This document shows, in pieces, positions 15,272-22,511 of a stretch of 43,189 nucleotides of DNA. Every line of letters begins with the position of its first letter. Positions within the stretch are counted from its first letter, which is position 1. Made by a program: the position numbers and the translations under genes. The stretch lies in the NCBI GenBank assembly GCA_002449695.1, contig DJXI01000092.1, positions 394-43,582 on the forward strand, written 5' to 3'. The stretch is from Verrucomicrobia bacterium UBA7008 (GTDB lineage: Bacteria > Verrucomicrobiota > Kiritimatiellia > RFP12 > UBA1067). A model generated the notes under the pieces. The model had not been told where the DNA came from and did not search any database. It saw nothing but the letters and a program-made list of their open reading frames with translations.

Positions 15272-16078
15272 ATGAAAACGATCAGATTCGTCAAGATGCA
15301 CGGGGCGGGCAACGACTTCGTCCTCGTGGACGACCGCGACGGGAGCTTCCCGAGCGACGACCACCGCCGGATCGCGGCGCTGGCGACGCGGCCCGACGGC
15401 ATCGGCTGCGAGGGCGTGATCCTCGTGCAGCGGCCCCGGTCGGACGCGGCGGACTTCCGCATGCGCTTCTTCAACCCCGACGGCACCGAGGCGGACCTGT
15501 GCGGCAACGGCGCGCGGTGCGTGGCGGCGTTCGCGCGCGCGATCGGCGCGGCGCGCCGCGACACGATGCGCTTTGAGACGGCGGCGGGCGCGGTGGACGC
15601 GGAGATCCTGGGCGACGGGCTCGTCAAGATCGCGATGCCGCCGCCGAAGGACTTCGCCGAGGACTTCTGCGTCGCGGGCGTGCCGCACAAGATCGTGCCC
15701 GTCGAGAACCTCGCGAAGACGGACGTGGCGGGCGACGGGCGGCGCATCCGGATGAGCGAGGCGTTCGCGCCGGACGGGACGAATGTCGATTTCGTCGTCT
15801 ACCGTCCGCCGAACCGCGTGACGATCCGCACGTACGAGCGCGGCTGCGAGTGCGAGACGTTCGCGTGCGGAACGGGTTCGGTGGCGGCGGCGGTCATCGG
15901 CGTCTCGGACTACGGGCTCCGGTTCCCCGTCCACGTCAAGACCTCGCAGGGCTACGAGCTGATCGTCGACGGCGCGTGGGACGGCGCGCGGTTTGACGGC
16001 GTGACGCTGACGGGCCCCGTCAAGCGCGTCTTCGCCGGCGAGATCGACTGGGACGCCCTCGACATGGTCGGGGAATGA
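15272..16078 (+). CDS. dapF: Diaminopimelate epimerase
   Basis: Converts LL- to meso-diaminopimelate, the last shared step of lysine and peptidoglycan precursor synthesis. 268 residues. It begins MKTIRFVKMHGAGNDFVLVDDR; the two catalytic cysteines are seen in DLCGNGARC (with NPDGTEA just before) and ETFACGTGSVAAA, both in the family's expected context. RTYERGCECET precedes the second Cys. It starts 3 bp after the protease gene stop and closes the coupled run that began at 9045. It confirms a meso-DAP peptidoglycan. Confidence 0.97.
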   Translation: MKTIRFVKMHGAGNDFVLVDDRDGSFPSDDHRRIAALATRPDGIGCEGVILVQRPRSDAADFRMRFFNPDGTEADLCGNGARCVAAFARAIGAARRDTMRFETAAGAVDAEILGDGLVKIAMPPPKDFAEDFCVAGVPHKIVPVENLAKTDVAGDGRRIRMSEAFAPDGTNVDFVVYRPPNRVTIRTYERGCECETFACGTGSVAAAVIGVSDYGLRFPVHVKTSQGYELIVDGAWDGARFDGVTLTGPVKRVFAGEIDWDALDMVGE

Positions 16079-16165
16079 GTTTGCAGTTGATTTTACGCGG
16101 ATAATTTGAGAAAATATCCGTGCACCGGCGGATTGTCCGCCGCTGCCGACAGGAAGGAAAAAAAC

Positions 16166-16906
16166 ATGAAGAAACTGATGTTGTTGTCTGCGCTGGCCGT
16201 GGTCGCGAGCGGCGCGTTCGCCAAGGTGGTCATCAAGGAGGATCGGCACTACGTGACGCCGATCGAATGGGGCCTCGCCTCGCCGCTGCAGCTGCCGTGC
16301 ACCGTCCCCTATTCGGCCTGGCGCGTATGGGGCCTCCGCTTCGACGCGGTGCTGGCGCGCAGCTACGACGTCTACGGTCTCGACGCGGGTCTTGTCGGAC
16401 TGACCTACGATGAATTCGCCGGCATCCAGGCGACGGCGTTCAACTGGGTGGGCGGCAGCGCCTACGGCATCCAGTTCGGCGCGGCCGGCAACGTGACGCA
16501 GGGCGAGTCGGCGGGCGTCCAGCTGGCGATCGGCGCGAACTACGCGCCCGAGCAGTACGACGGCATCCAGCTCGCGGGCCTCTTCAACATGAACGGCGTC
16601 TTCCGCGGCGTCCAGGCGGCGCTGGTCAACAGCAACAGCGGCGTCAGCAGCGGTCTGCAGCTGGGTCTGTGGAACACGGCCGACAACGAGTTCACCGGCG
16701 GCAGCATCGGCTTCGTCAACTATTCCGAGAACATGGTCGGCGCGCAGTTCGGCTTCATCAACTACGCGGTGCAGGCGGGCACGGGCCTCCAGGTCGGCGT
16801 CTTCAACGCGGCCGGCGCGTACAAGGGCGTCCAGATCGGCCTCCTGAACGTGATCAACGACGGCGAGCGCCCCTACATCTGCCCGCTCGTCAACGCGCGC
16901 TTCTGA
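16166..16906 (+). CDS. Secreted LA_2272-type repeat protein
   Basis: 246 residues with a clear signal peptide (MKKLMLLSALAVVASGAFA). The mature part is a run of short repeats of the form GVQxGxxN, for example YGIQFGAAGN, DGIQLAGLFN, RGVQAALVN, SGLQLGLWN, VGAQFGFIN, TGLQVGVFN and KGVQIGLLN. These are characteristic of the LA_2272 surface-repeat family, which probably forms a beta structure at the outer membrane or cell surface. The start at 16166 is preferred over an upstream ATG at 16106 because AGGAAGGA lies just upstream and the signal peptide begins there. fabD follows after 19 bp. Function is unknown; ends PLVNARF, an aromatic C-terminus as in some outer-membrane proteins. Confidence 0.8.
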   Translation: MKKLMLLSALAVVASGAFAKVVIKEDRHYVTPIEWGLASPLQLPCTVPYSAWRVWGLRFDAVLARSYDVYGLDAGLVGLTYDEFAGIQATAFNWVGGSAYGIQFGAAGNVTQGESAGVQLAIGANYAPEQYDGIQLAGLFNMNGVFRGVQAALVNSNSGVSSGLQLGLWNTADNEFTGGSIGFVNYSENMVGAQFGFINYAVQAGTGLQVGVFNAAGAYKGVQIGLLNVINDGERPYICPLVNARF

Positions 16907-16925
16907 GGCGGAAGGATCCAACGAC

Positions 16926-17846
16926 ATGGACTGCTGCATTTTTGCGGGCCAGGGCGCGCAGGTGCCCGGCATGGGGAGGGATTTCGCCGAGGCGGACGCC
17001 GAGGCGATGGCGTTGTTTGACAAGGCGAACGCGGTGCTCGGCTTCGACCTGAAGAAGATCTGCTTCGAGGGCCCGGCGGAGGAGCTGACGAAGTCGAACA
17101 TCTGCCAGCCGGCGATCTTCGTGACGAGCTACGCGGCGTACCGCGCGCTTCAGAAGAAGCGCCCGACGCCGTTCGCGTGCGCGGCCGGCCTCTCGCTCGG
17201 CGAGTGGGGGGCGCTGTGCGCGGCGGGCGTTCTGGACTTCGACGCGACCCTGACGGTGCTCGAGGCGCGCGGCCGCTTCATGCAGGAGGCGTGCGAGGCG
17301 ACGCCCTCGGGGATGATCGCCATCGTCGGCGCGAGCGCGGCGCAGCTGGAGGAGCTGTGCGCGAAGACCGGCTGCACGGTCGCGAACGTCAACTCGGCGG
17401 CGCAGCAGGTGCTCTCCGGCTCGAAGGACGCGATCGCGCAGGCGGCGACGGTCGCGAAGGAGCTCGGCATCAAGCGCGCGATTCCGCTCGCCACGGCGGG
17501 CGCGTTCCATTCGCCGTTCATGGCCCCGGCGCGCGAGAAGCTCGCGCCGATTCTGGACGCGATCACGTTCAAGGCGCCGCAGTTCCCGGTGCTCTCCAAC
17601 GTGACCGGGCGGCCGCACGCGAACGACGGCGCGGCGATCCGGGCGGCGATGCTCGAACAGGTGACGGGCACGACGAACTGGGCGGCGGACGTCGCGTGCG
17701 CGCAGGCGATGGGCTGCACGCGCTTCGTCGAATTCGGCCCCGGCAAGGTGCTGTCGGGCCTCGTCAAGAAGATCGATGCCGCGCTCGTCACGGCGAACGT
17801 CGGCGACCTCGCGTCGCTCGACGCGACGGTGGCGGCGCTGGGCTGA
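16926..17846 (+). CDS. fabD: Malonyl-CoA:ACP transacylase
   Basis: Loads malonyl groups from CoA onto acyl carrier protein for type II fatty acid synthesis. 306 residues. Motifs: CIFAGQGAQVPGMG at the N-terminus, nucleophile Ser90 in GLSLGEW, the conserved Arg region (EARGRFMQEA), NVNSAAQQVLSG, and the catalytic His in AGAFHSPFM, then VLSNVTGRP and EFGPGKVLSGL. GGAAGG lies about 10 bp upstream of the ATG. fabG follows after 27 bp and acpP after that, so this is a fab cluster, although no fabF or fabH is in the window. Confidence 0.97.
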   Translation: MDCCIFAGQGAQVPGMGRDFAEADAEAMALFDKANAVLGFDLKKICFEGPAEELTKSNICQPAIFVTSYAAYRALQKKRPTPFACAAGLSLGEWGALCAAGVLDFDATLTVLEARGRFMQEACEATPSGMIAIVGASAAQLEELCAKTGCTVANVNSAAQQVLSGSKDAIAQAATVAKELGIKRAIPLATAGAFHSPFMAPAREKLAPILDAITFKAPQFPVLSNVTGRPHANDGAAIRAAMLEQVTGTTNWAADVACAQAMGCTRFVEFGPGKVLSGLVKKIDAALVTANVGDLASLDATVAALG

Positions 17847-17873
17847 TTTACGGAACCTAAGGAGGAAAAGGAA

Positions 17874-18638
17874 ATGGCAGACTTGAAGGGCAAGGTGGCG
17901 CTCGTCACCGGCGCGGCGCGCGGCATCGGCGCGGCGATCGCGACGAAGCTCGCGGAGTGCGGCGCGAACGTCGCGATCTGCGACCTGAAGGCGGAGTGGT
18001 GCGACGAGACGGTCGCGGCGCTCAAGGCGCGCGGCGTCGAGGCGAAGGGCTACGGCGTGAACGTGGCGGTGTCGGCCGAGGTCGACGCGTGCGTGAAGGC
18101 GGTGCTCGCCGACTTCGGCCGCGTGGACATCATGGTCAACAACGCCGGCATCACGAAGGACGGGCTTCTGATGCGCATGAGCGACGACGACTGGGACGCG
18201 GTGCTGAACGTGAACCTGAAGGGCACGTTCCTCTTCACGCGCGCCGTCGCGCGGCCGATGATGAAGAACAAGGCGCCGGACGGCACGCCGCTTGGCGGCT
18301 CGATCATCAACATCGCGTCGGTCGTCGGCATCATGGGCAACGCCGGCCAGGCGAACTACACGGCGTCGAAGGGCGGCGTCATCGCGCTGACGAAGACGAC
18401 GGCGAAGGAGCTCGGCTCGCGCAACATCCGCTGCAACGCGGTCGCGCCCGGCTTCATCCAGTCGAAGATGACGGACGTGCTGCCGGAGAACGTGCGCAAG
18501 GCGTACATGGACACGATTCCGCTCCGGCGCTTCGGCACGGCGCTCGACATCGCCAAGGCGGTGGCGTGGCTGGCGGGCGACGACGCGTCGTACGTGACGG
18601 GCCAGATCATCTCCGTCAACGGCGGCATGATCGGCTAA
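17874..18638 (+). CDS. fabG: 3-oxoacyl-ACP reductase
   Basis: NADPH-dependent short-chain dehydrogenase reducing 3-oxoacyl-ACP in fatty acid elongation. 254 residues. Rossmann motif [13 protein letters not shown] near the N-terminus, [14 protein letters not shown], catalytic Ser in NIASVVG and the YTASK Tyr/Lys pair, then [14 protein letters not shown] and the SVNGGM C-terminus. AAGGAGG (17859-17865) sits 8 bp before the ATG. Position between fabD and acpP supports FabG rather than another SDR. Confidence 0.96.
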   Translation: MADLKGKVALVTGAARGIGAAIATKLAECGANVAICDLKAEWCDETVAALKARGVEAKGYGVNVAVSAEVDACVKAVLADFGRVDIMVNNAGITKDGLLMRMSDDDWDAVLNVNLKGTFLFTRAVARPMMKNKAPDGTPLGGSIINIASVVGIMGNAGQANYTASKGGVIALTKTTAKELGSRNIRCNAVAPGFIQSKMTDVLPENVRKAYMDTIPLRRFGTALDIAKAVAWLAGDDASYVTGQIISVNGGMIG

Positions 18639-18671
18639 TTTGCCCCCTTGTCAAGGCGAACGAAATTATAG

Positions 18672-18677
18672 TATAAT
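18672..18677 (+). promoter_or_regulatory. acpP promoter -10
   Basis: TATAAT in the context ATTATAGTATAATAC, 34 nt after fabG stops. It would let acpP be expressed separately from fabD-fabG, as fits the high demand for ACP. The leader holds an AAGGAG ribosome site at 18695-18700. Confidence 0.7.
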
Positions 18678-18708
18678 ACACCCATCCAAAACACAAGGAG
18701 AAAACAAC

Positions 18709-18963
18709 ATGGCAGGCAAGCTTGAAGAACGCGTAAAGGACATCATCGTTGAGCAGCTCGGCGTCAACGCCGAACAGGTCACGGCGGAGGCGTCGTTCGT
18801 CGACGATCTCGGCGCGGACTCGCTCGACACGGTTGAGCTCATCATGGCGTTCGAGGAAGAATTTGGCGCGGCGATTCCCGAGGAGGATGCCGAGAAGCTC
18901 ACGACCGTCGGCAAGGTGGTCGAGTACCTCAAGTCGAAGGGCTACGGCGACGACGCCCAGTAA
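18709..18963 (+). CDS. acpP: Acyl carrier protein
   Basis: 84-residue acidic protein that carries growing acyl chains on a phosphopantetheine arm. The attachment Ser38 lies in the canonical motif [21 protein letters not shown]; the rest ([33 protein letters not shown]) is standard. The ATG at 18709 is chosen from the strong AAGGAG 8 bp upstream. A terminator follows the stop codon, so the fab unit ends here. Confidence 0.98.
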   Translation: MAGKLEERVKDIIVEQLGVNAEQVTAEASFVDDLGADSLDTVELIMAFEEEFGAAIPEEDAEKLTTVGKVVEYLKSKGYGDDAQ

Positions 18964-18990
18964 GCCGTCCGGTTTGCTGGTTGGTCGGAT

Positions 18991-19025
18991 GGGCGCGGCG
19001 CTTTTGCCGCGCCCGTTCGTTTTTT
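18991..19025 (+). terminator. Intrinsic terminator after acpP
   Basis: Stem GGGCGCGGC (18991-18999) pairs with GCCGCGCCC (19006-19014), loop GCTTTT, followed by GTTCG and a run of T. The T run continues directly into the TTTTTTGATATACT of the lpxI promoter, so the two signals share bases. Confidence 0.8.
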
Positions 19026-19033
19026 GATATACT
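19025..19033 (+). promoter_or_regulatory. lpxI-lpxB promoter, probably leaderless
   Basis: Extended -10 TGATATACT with TATACT at 19028-19033; the ATG is at 19041, only 7 bp on. Predicted transcription start coincides with the start codon. No -35 box. Confidence 0.7.
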
Positions 19034-19040
19034 GTCCGTC

Positions 19041-19874
19041 ATGGACAAGCTGATCGTCGTTTCCGGCATGGGTTCGTATCCGCGCCTGCTGATCGAAGGC
19101 GCGAAGCGCGCCGGCGTCCGGCAGGTGGACTGCCTCGCCGTGCGCGGCTCGACCGCGCGCGCGACCTGGAAGGCGGCCGACCGCGTGCACTGGATCACGC
19201 TCGGCGGCATCGCCGAGGGCATCCGCTGGTGCGGGCGGGAAGGCTACGAGGGCGCGTTCCTCGCGGGCCAGATCAATCCCCTGTCGCTCTTCCGCGCGGC
19301 GTTCGACCGCGAGGTGCGCGCGTGGCTCGCGGAGCTCAAGGTCAAGAACGCGCACTCGATCTTCGGCAAGCTGGCCGAGAAGTTCGCGGCCGTGGGCGTG
19401 CCGATCCTGCCCGCGAGCTGCTACATGGACGAGGCGATCCCCGGCGCGGGCGAGCTGACGCGGCGCGGGCTCACCGCCGCCGAGCAGAGCGACGCCGTCC
19501 ACGCCGAGCACGTCGTGCGTGACATCGGCCAGCACGACGTCGGGCAGACGGTGATGGTGAAGTCGGGGATGGTGCTCGCGGTGGAGGCGTTCGAGGGCAC
19601 GAACGCGGCGATCCGGCGCGGCGGCCGCCTCGGCGGAAAGGGCGCGATCGTCTACAAGGCCGCGCGCGTCGGGCACGACATGCGCTTCGACATTCCCGTC
19701 GTCGGACTCAAGACGCTGAAGGTGATGCGGCGCGCGGGCGCGACGGCGCTCGTCTTCCAGGCGGGCCGACTCGTGATGCTCGACAAGGCGGCGGTCGTCG
19801 ATTACGCGAACACGCACGACATGGCGCTCGTCGGCGTCGATTCGGGGCTGCCGGCGGCGCCCCTGCGGCCATGA
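19041..19874 (+). CDS. lpxI: UDP-2,3-diacylglucosamine pyrophosphatase LpxI
   Basis: Hydrolyses UDP-2,3-diacylglucosamine to lipid X in lipid A synthesis; the alternative to LpxH. 277 residues of DUF1009/LpxI type: LIVVSGMGSYPRLLIEGAKRAG at the N-terminus, then AFLAGQINPLSLF, the characteristic ILPASCYMDEAIP, DIGQHDVGQTVMVKSGMVLAVEAFEGTNA, and the C-terminal MRFDIPVVGLKTLKVMRRAGATALVFQAGR with VGVDS. The ATG at 19041 is preferred over an upstream in-frame start because it gives the family N-terminus and lies 7 bp behind the -10. Its stop overlaps the lpxB start (ATGA), and the neighbour performs the next step. Confidence 0.95.
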   Translation: MDKLIVVSGMGSYPRLLIEGAKRAGVRQVDCLAVRGSTARATWKAADRVHWITLGGIAEGIRWCGREGYEGAFLAGQINPLSLFRAAFDREVRAWLAELKVKNAHSIFGKLAEKFAAVGVPILPASCYMDEAIPGAGELTRRGLTAAEQSDAVHAEHVVRDIGQHDVGQTVMVKSGMVLAVEAFEGTNAAIRRGGRLGGKGAIVYKAARVGHDMRFDIPVVGLKTLKVMRRAGATALVFQAGRLVMLDKAAVVDYANTHDMALVGVDSGLPAAPLRP

Positions 19875-20944
19875 AGATCCTTCTTCTCGCGGGCGAGGAG
19901 TCGGGGCTCCTCTACGCCAGACGCCTGAAGGCGCTCCTGGGCGCGCACACGGTGCGCGGTTACGGCGACTACGGCTTTCGCACGGCGGACCTCGCCGTGA
20001 TGGGCTTTTGGGCGGTGCTGAAGAAACTCTTCTTCTTCCTCCGCGTCAAGCGCACGATGACGCGCGCGATCGACACGTGGCGGCCCGACGTCGTCTGCAC
20101 GATCGACTATCCGGGTCTGAACCTGAAACTCGCGGCGTACGCGAAGGCGAAGGGGATCCGCGCGGTGCACGTCGTCTGCCCGCAGGTCTGGGCGTGGCAC
20201 GCCGGGCGCATTCCGAAGATCGAGGCCGCGCTCGACCGCCTGTGCTGCTTCTTCCCGTTCGAGCCCGGCCTCTTCACGCCCGGCTTCGCGACGTTCGTGG
20301 GCCATCCGCTCGCGGAAACGTTCGCCGGCGCGGTGCGCGCGACGCGCGACGCGGCGACGCGGCTCGTGGCGCTCCTGCCGGGCTCGCGCCTCGGCGAGAT
20401 CGAGCGGTGCCTGCCGACGATGCTCGACGCGGTCGCGCGGCTCGACGGCATCCTCGTCGCCATCCCCGCCGCGAACGAGGGCGCGCGCCGCGCCATCGAC
20501 CGGATCGTCGCGCGCCGCGCCGCCGCGCATCTGTCGGTGCGCGTCCAGTCCGGCGGCGCGCGCGACCTGCTGCTCCGCGCCGACTGCGCCGTGGTCGCGT
20601 CGGGCACGGCGACGCTGGAGGCGGCGCTCGCGCGCTGCCCGACGGTGCTCGTCTACCGCGTCGGGCGCGTTCTCGCGGCGTTCGCGCGCCGCGTCATCAA
20701 GGGCGTGCGGCACGTGGGGCTCGTCAACGTCGTCTGGGAGAAGTCGGGCGGCACGGGCGCGTCGCCGATGCCGGAGCTGCTCCAGGAGGATTTCACGGCC
20801 GAGGCGGTCGCGGCGATTCTGACGCGGTGGCTCGCCGATGAACGCGCGCGCGCCGCGGCGGTCGCCGCGCTGGAGGACGCGGTCCGGCTTCTGAACGCCG
20901 GCTCCGGCGCGCTGGAGAAGGTCGTCGCCGAACTCGTCGCCTGA
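19871..20944 (+). CDS. lpxB: Lipid-A-disaccharide synthase
   Basis: GT19 glycosyltransferase joining UDP-2,3-diacylglucosamine and lipid X to form the lipid A disaccharide. 357 residues, a little shorter than typical LpxB (about 380). Motifs: ILLLAGEESGLLYARRLK (usual E-x-SGD replaced by ESGL), AVMGFWAVLKKLFFFLR, DYPGLNLKLA, VCPQVWAWHAGRIPKI, CFFPFEPGLF, FVGHPLAE, LLPGSRLGEIERCLPTML and the late ASGTATLEAAL. Coupled by ATGA to lpxI. Membrane-peripheral, cytoplasmic side. Confidence 0.95.
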   Translation: MKILLLAGEESGLLYARRLKALLGAHTVRGYGDYGFRTADLAVMGFWAVLKKLFFFLRVKRTMTRAIDTWRPDVVCTIDYPGLNLKLAAYAKAKGIRAVHVVCPQVWAWHAGRIPKIEAALDRLCCFFPFEPGLFTPGFATFVGHPLAETFAGAVRATRDAATRLVALLPGSRLGEIERCLPTMLDAVARLDGILVAIPAANEGARRAIDRIVARRAAAHLSVRVQSGGARDLLLRADCAVVASGTATLEAALARCPTVLVYRVGRVLAAFARRVIKGVRHVGLVNVVWEKSGGTGASPMPELLQEDFTAEAVAAILTRWLADERARAAAVAALEDAVRLLNAGSGALEKVVAELVA

Positions 20945-21002
20945 GCGCGTGCGGCGCGATCGGGCCGTGTGATCGTCCCGTGATTTTTCTTTCGCGGGAA
21001 TA

Positions 21003-21011
21003 TGATATGCT
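21003..21011 (+). promoter_or_regulatory. Candidate comEC promoter
   Basis: TGATATGCT, a weaker fit (TATGCT at 21006-21011) to the local extended -10 pattern, at the expected place 59 bp after lpxB. It places the transcription start near 21018, which argues for the downstream ATG at 21050. Confidence 0.45.
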
Positions 21012-21049
21012 TCCTGTCGGCCGGCCGCGAGGCGCGGGCGGCGGCAGCG

Positions 21050-22468
21050 ATGCAGCAGGAATCTTTCCATTTCAGGTATCTGGCGGCGTGCGCCGCGCTG
21101 GCGGCGGGCGAGGCGATCGGCTTTGCGTGCGGTGCAGGCGCGGCGCTCTGGCCGCTCGCCGCGGGCGCGTGCGCGCTCACGGCGCTCTTCGGCTACGGCC
21201 GGCGCGTCCGGCGCTGGCCGTGCCTCGCCGTCCTTCTGCTGGGCCTCGCGCTCGCGCTGAAGGCCGAGTCGACGCGCCGCGACACGCTCCGGCGCGCGGA
21301 CGTGAGCCCGGGGCCGCTGACGGCCGAGTTCCGCGTCGCGGGCGGCGTGCGCACGGGCGGCGACTGGATGTTCTTCAACAGCGCGCTGGACGGTGTGGCG
21401 GTGCGCGTCGTCTGCGCGCGCGCGGCGGATCTGCCGCGCGTCGGCGAGACGTGGCGCTGCGCGGGCTGGCTCAAGCGCGTGCCGCCGGAAAGCCGCCGCC
21501 GGCGCGACTTCTGGGTATGCGGGAAGGGGACGTGGGCGCGGCGCGTCGCGACGGTCGATCCGCACCGTCTCGCCGGGCGGCTCGCGCGCATGCGCGCACG
21601 GCTCTCGGCGGCGGCGGGTGCGGGGCGGGCCGCGGACGACGACGCGGTGGCGCTCAACCGCGCGATGCTGCTGGGTGAACGCGACGGAATCCCGGCGGCG
21701 GCGAAGCGGCTCTTCACGGCGGCGGGGACGAACCACGTCTTTGCGATCTCGGGTCTGCACGTGATGGTCGTCGCGCGGCTCCTTCTCGTCGCGCTCGCCG
21801 TCACGTTCTTCCCGGTCCGCTGGGCGGGGCTGGTGCTCGTGCCGGCGCTCGTGCTGTATACGCTGCTCGTCGGCGCGAGCCCGAGCGCGCTGCGCGCGGC
21901 GGTGATGGCGAGCCTCTGCCTGCTGGCGCCGATCTTCGGGCGGCGGCCCGACGCGCTCGTCGCGTGGGCGCTGACGTTCGCGGCGTTCCACGTCTGCGAT
22001 CCGGCGCTCCTGCTGGACGTCGGCGCGCAGCTGTCGTTCACGGTGATGCTGGGCATCCTCCTCTTCCTGCGCGCCGCCGCGGCCGTCTCACGGCGGCGGG
22101 CCGCGCTCGGCGTGTCGGCGGCGGCGTGGGCGGCGGGCGTGCCGATCGTCGCGCGGACGTTCGCGGCCGTGTCGCCGTGGGCGCTGGCGGCGAACATCGT
22201 GGCGCTGCCGCTCGCGACGCTGGCGGTGGTGTTCGCGGCGCTCGGCGCGGCGGCGGGCTGCGTCGCGTCGGGCGCGGCGGCGTACCTGAACAACGCGGCG
22301 GCGCTCGTGACGCACGCGCTCGTCGCGGTTTCGTGGGTGGCCGCGCGCGCGCCGTTCGCGCGGTACGCGCTCGCGCGCTGGACGGCGTTCGATACGTGCG
22401 CGTGGTATGTCGCCTGCGCGCTCGCGCTGTGGCTCGTGCGGTCGGTCGCGCGCCGCCGCACGCTGTGA
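21050..22468 (+). CDS. ComEC/Rec2-family competence membrane protein, core domain only
   Basis: Inner-membrane channel protein of natural transformation type. 472 residues from the ATG at 21050: N-terminal hydrophobic helices, a soluble OB-like region (AEFRVAGGVRTGGDWMFFNS ... CAGWLKRVP), then the polytopic competence domain with the family motif FAISGLHVMVVARLL, the LLVGASPSALRAAVMA motif and LLDVGAQLSFTVMLGILLF. It ends after the membrane domain (ALARWTAFDTCAWYVACALALWLVRSVARR); the C-terminal metallo-beta-lactamase-like domain found in many ComEC proteins is absent. An in-frame ATG at 21002 lies upstream of the predicted transcription start and so is not preferred. No other competence gene is nearby. 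Confidence 0.88.
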   Translation: MQQESFHFRYLAACAALAAGEAIGFACGAGAALWPLAAGACALTALFGYGRRVRRWPCLAVLLLGLALALKAESTRRDTLRRADVSPGPLTAEFRVAGGVRTGGDWMFFNSALDGVAVRVVCARAADLPRVGETWRCAGWLKRVPPESRRRRDFWVCGKGTWARRVATVDPHRLAGRLARMRARLSAAAGAGRAADDDAVALNRAMLLGERDGIPAAAKRLFTAAGTNHVFAISGLHVMVVARLLLVALAVTFFPVRWAGLVLVPALVLYTLLVGASPSALRAAVMASLCLLAPIFGRRPDALVAWALTFAAFHVCDPALLLDVGAQLSFTVMLGILLFLRAAAAVSRRRAALGVSAAAWAAGVPIVARTFAAVSPWALAANIVALPLATLAVVFAALGAAAGCVASGAAAYLNNAAALVTHALVAVSWVAARAPFARYALARWTAFDTCAWYVACALALWLVRSVARRRTL

Positions 22469-22495
22469 CGGCACCTTGCGCGGCGGCGGGAAATG

Positions 22496-22504
22496 TGGTA
22501 TCAT
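22496..22504 (+). promoter_or_regulatory. Promoter of the M6 peptidase gene, probably leaderless
   Basis: TGGTATCAT with -10 TATCAT at 22499-22504; the GTG start at 22512 is 7 bp on (or 22509, 4 bp). There is no ribosome-site sequence in between. Confidence 0.6.
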
Positions 22505-22511
22505 TCCCGTG

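Noticed and set aside
16081..16110. Promoter-like TTGCAG ... GATAAT before the LA_2272-type gene
   Set aside because: Spacing between the boxes is 13 bp and the extended TG is missing, unlike the other promoters here; it may still be active but is not supported well enough.
12677..17101. Very long open frame on the minus strand (about 1470 codons)
   Set aside because: It lies opposite well-recognised genes (NERD, S41 protease, dapF, surface repeat protein, fabD), is Arg/His/Val-rich low-complexity in translation, and has no family motifs. High GC with strong third-position bias produces such mirror frames.
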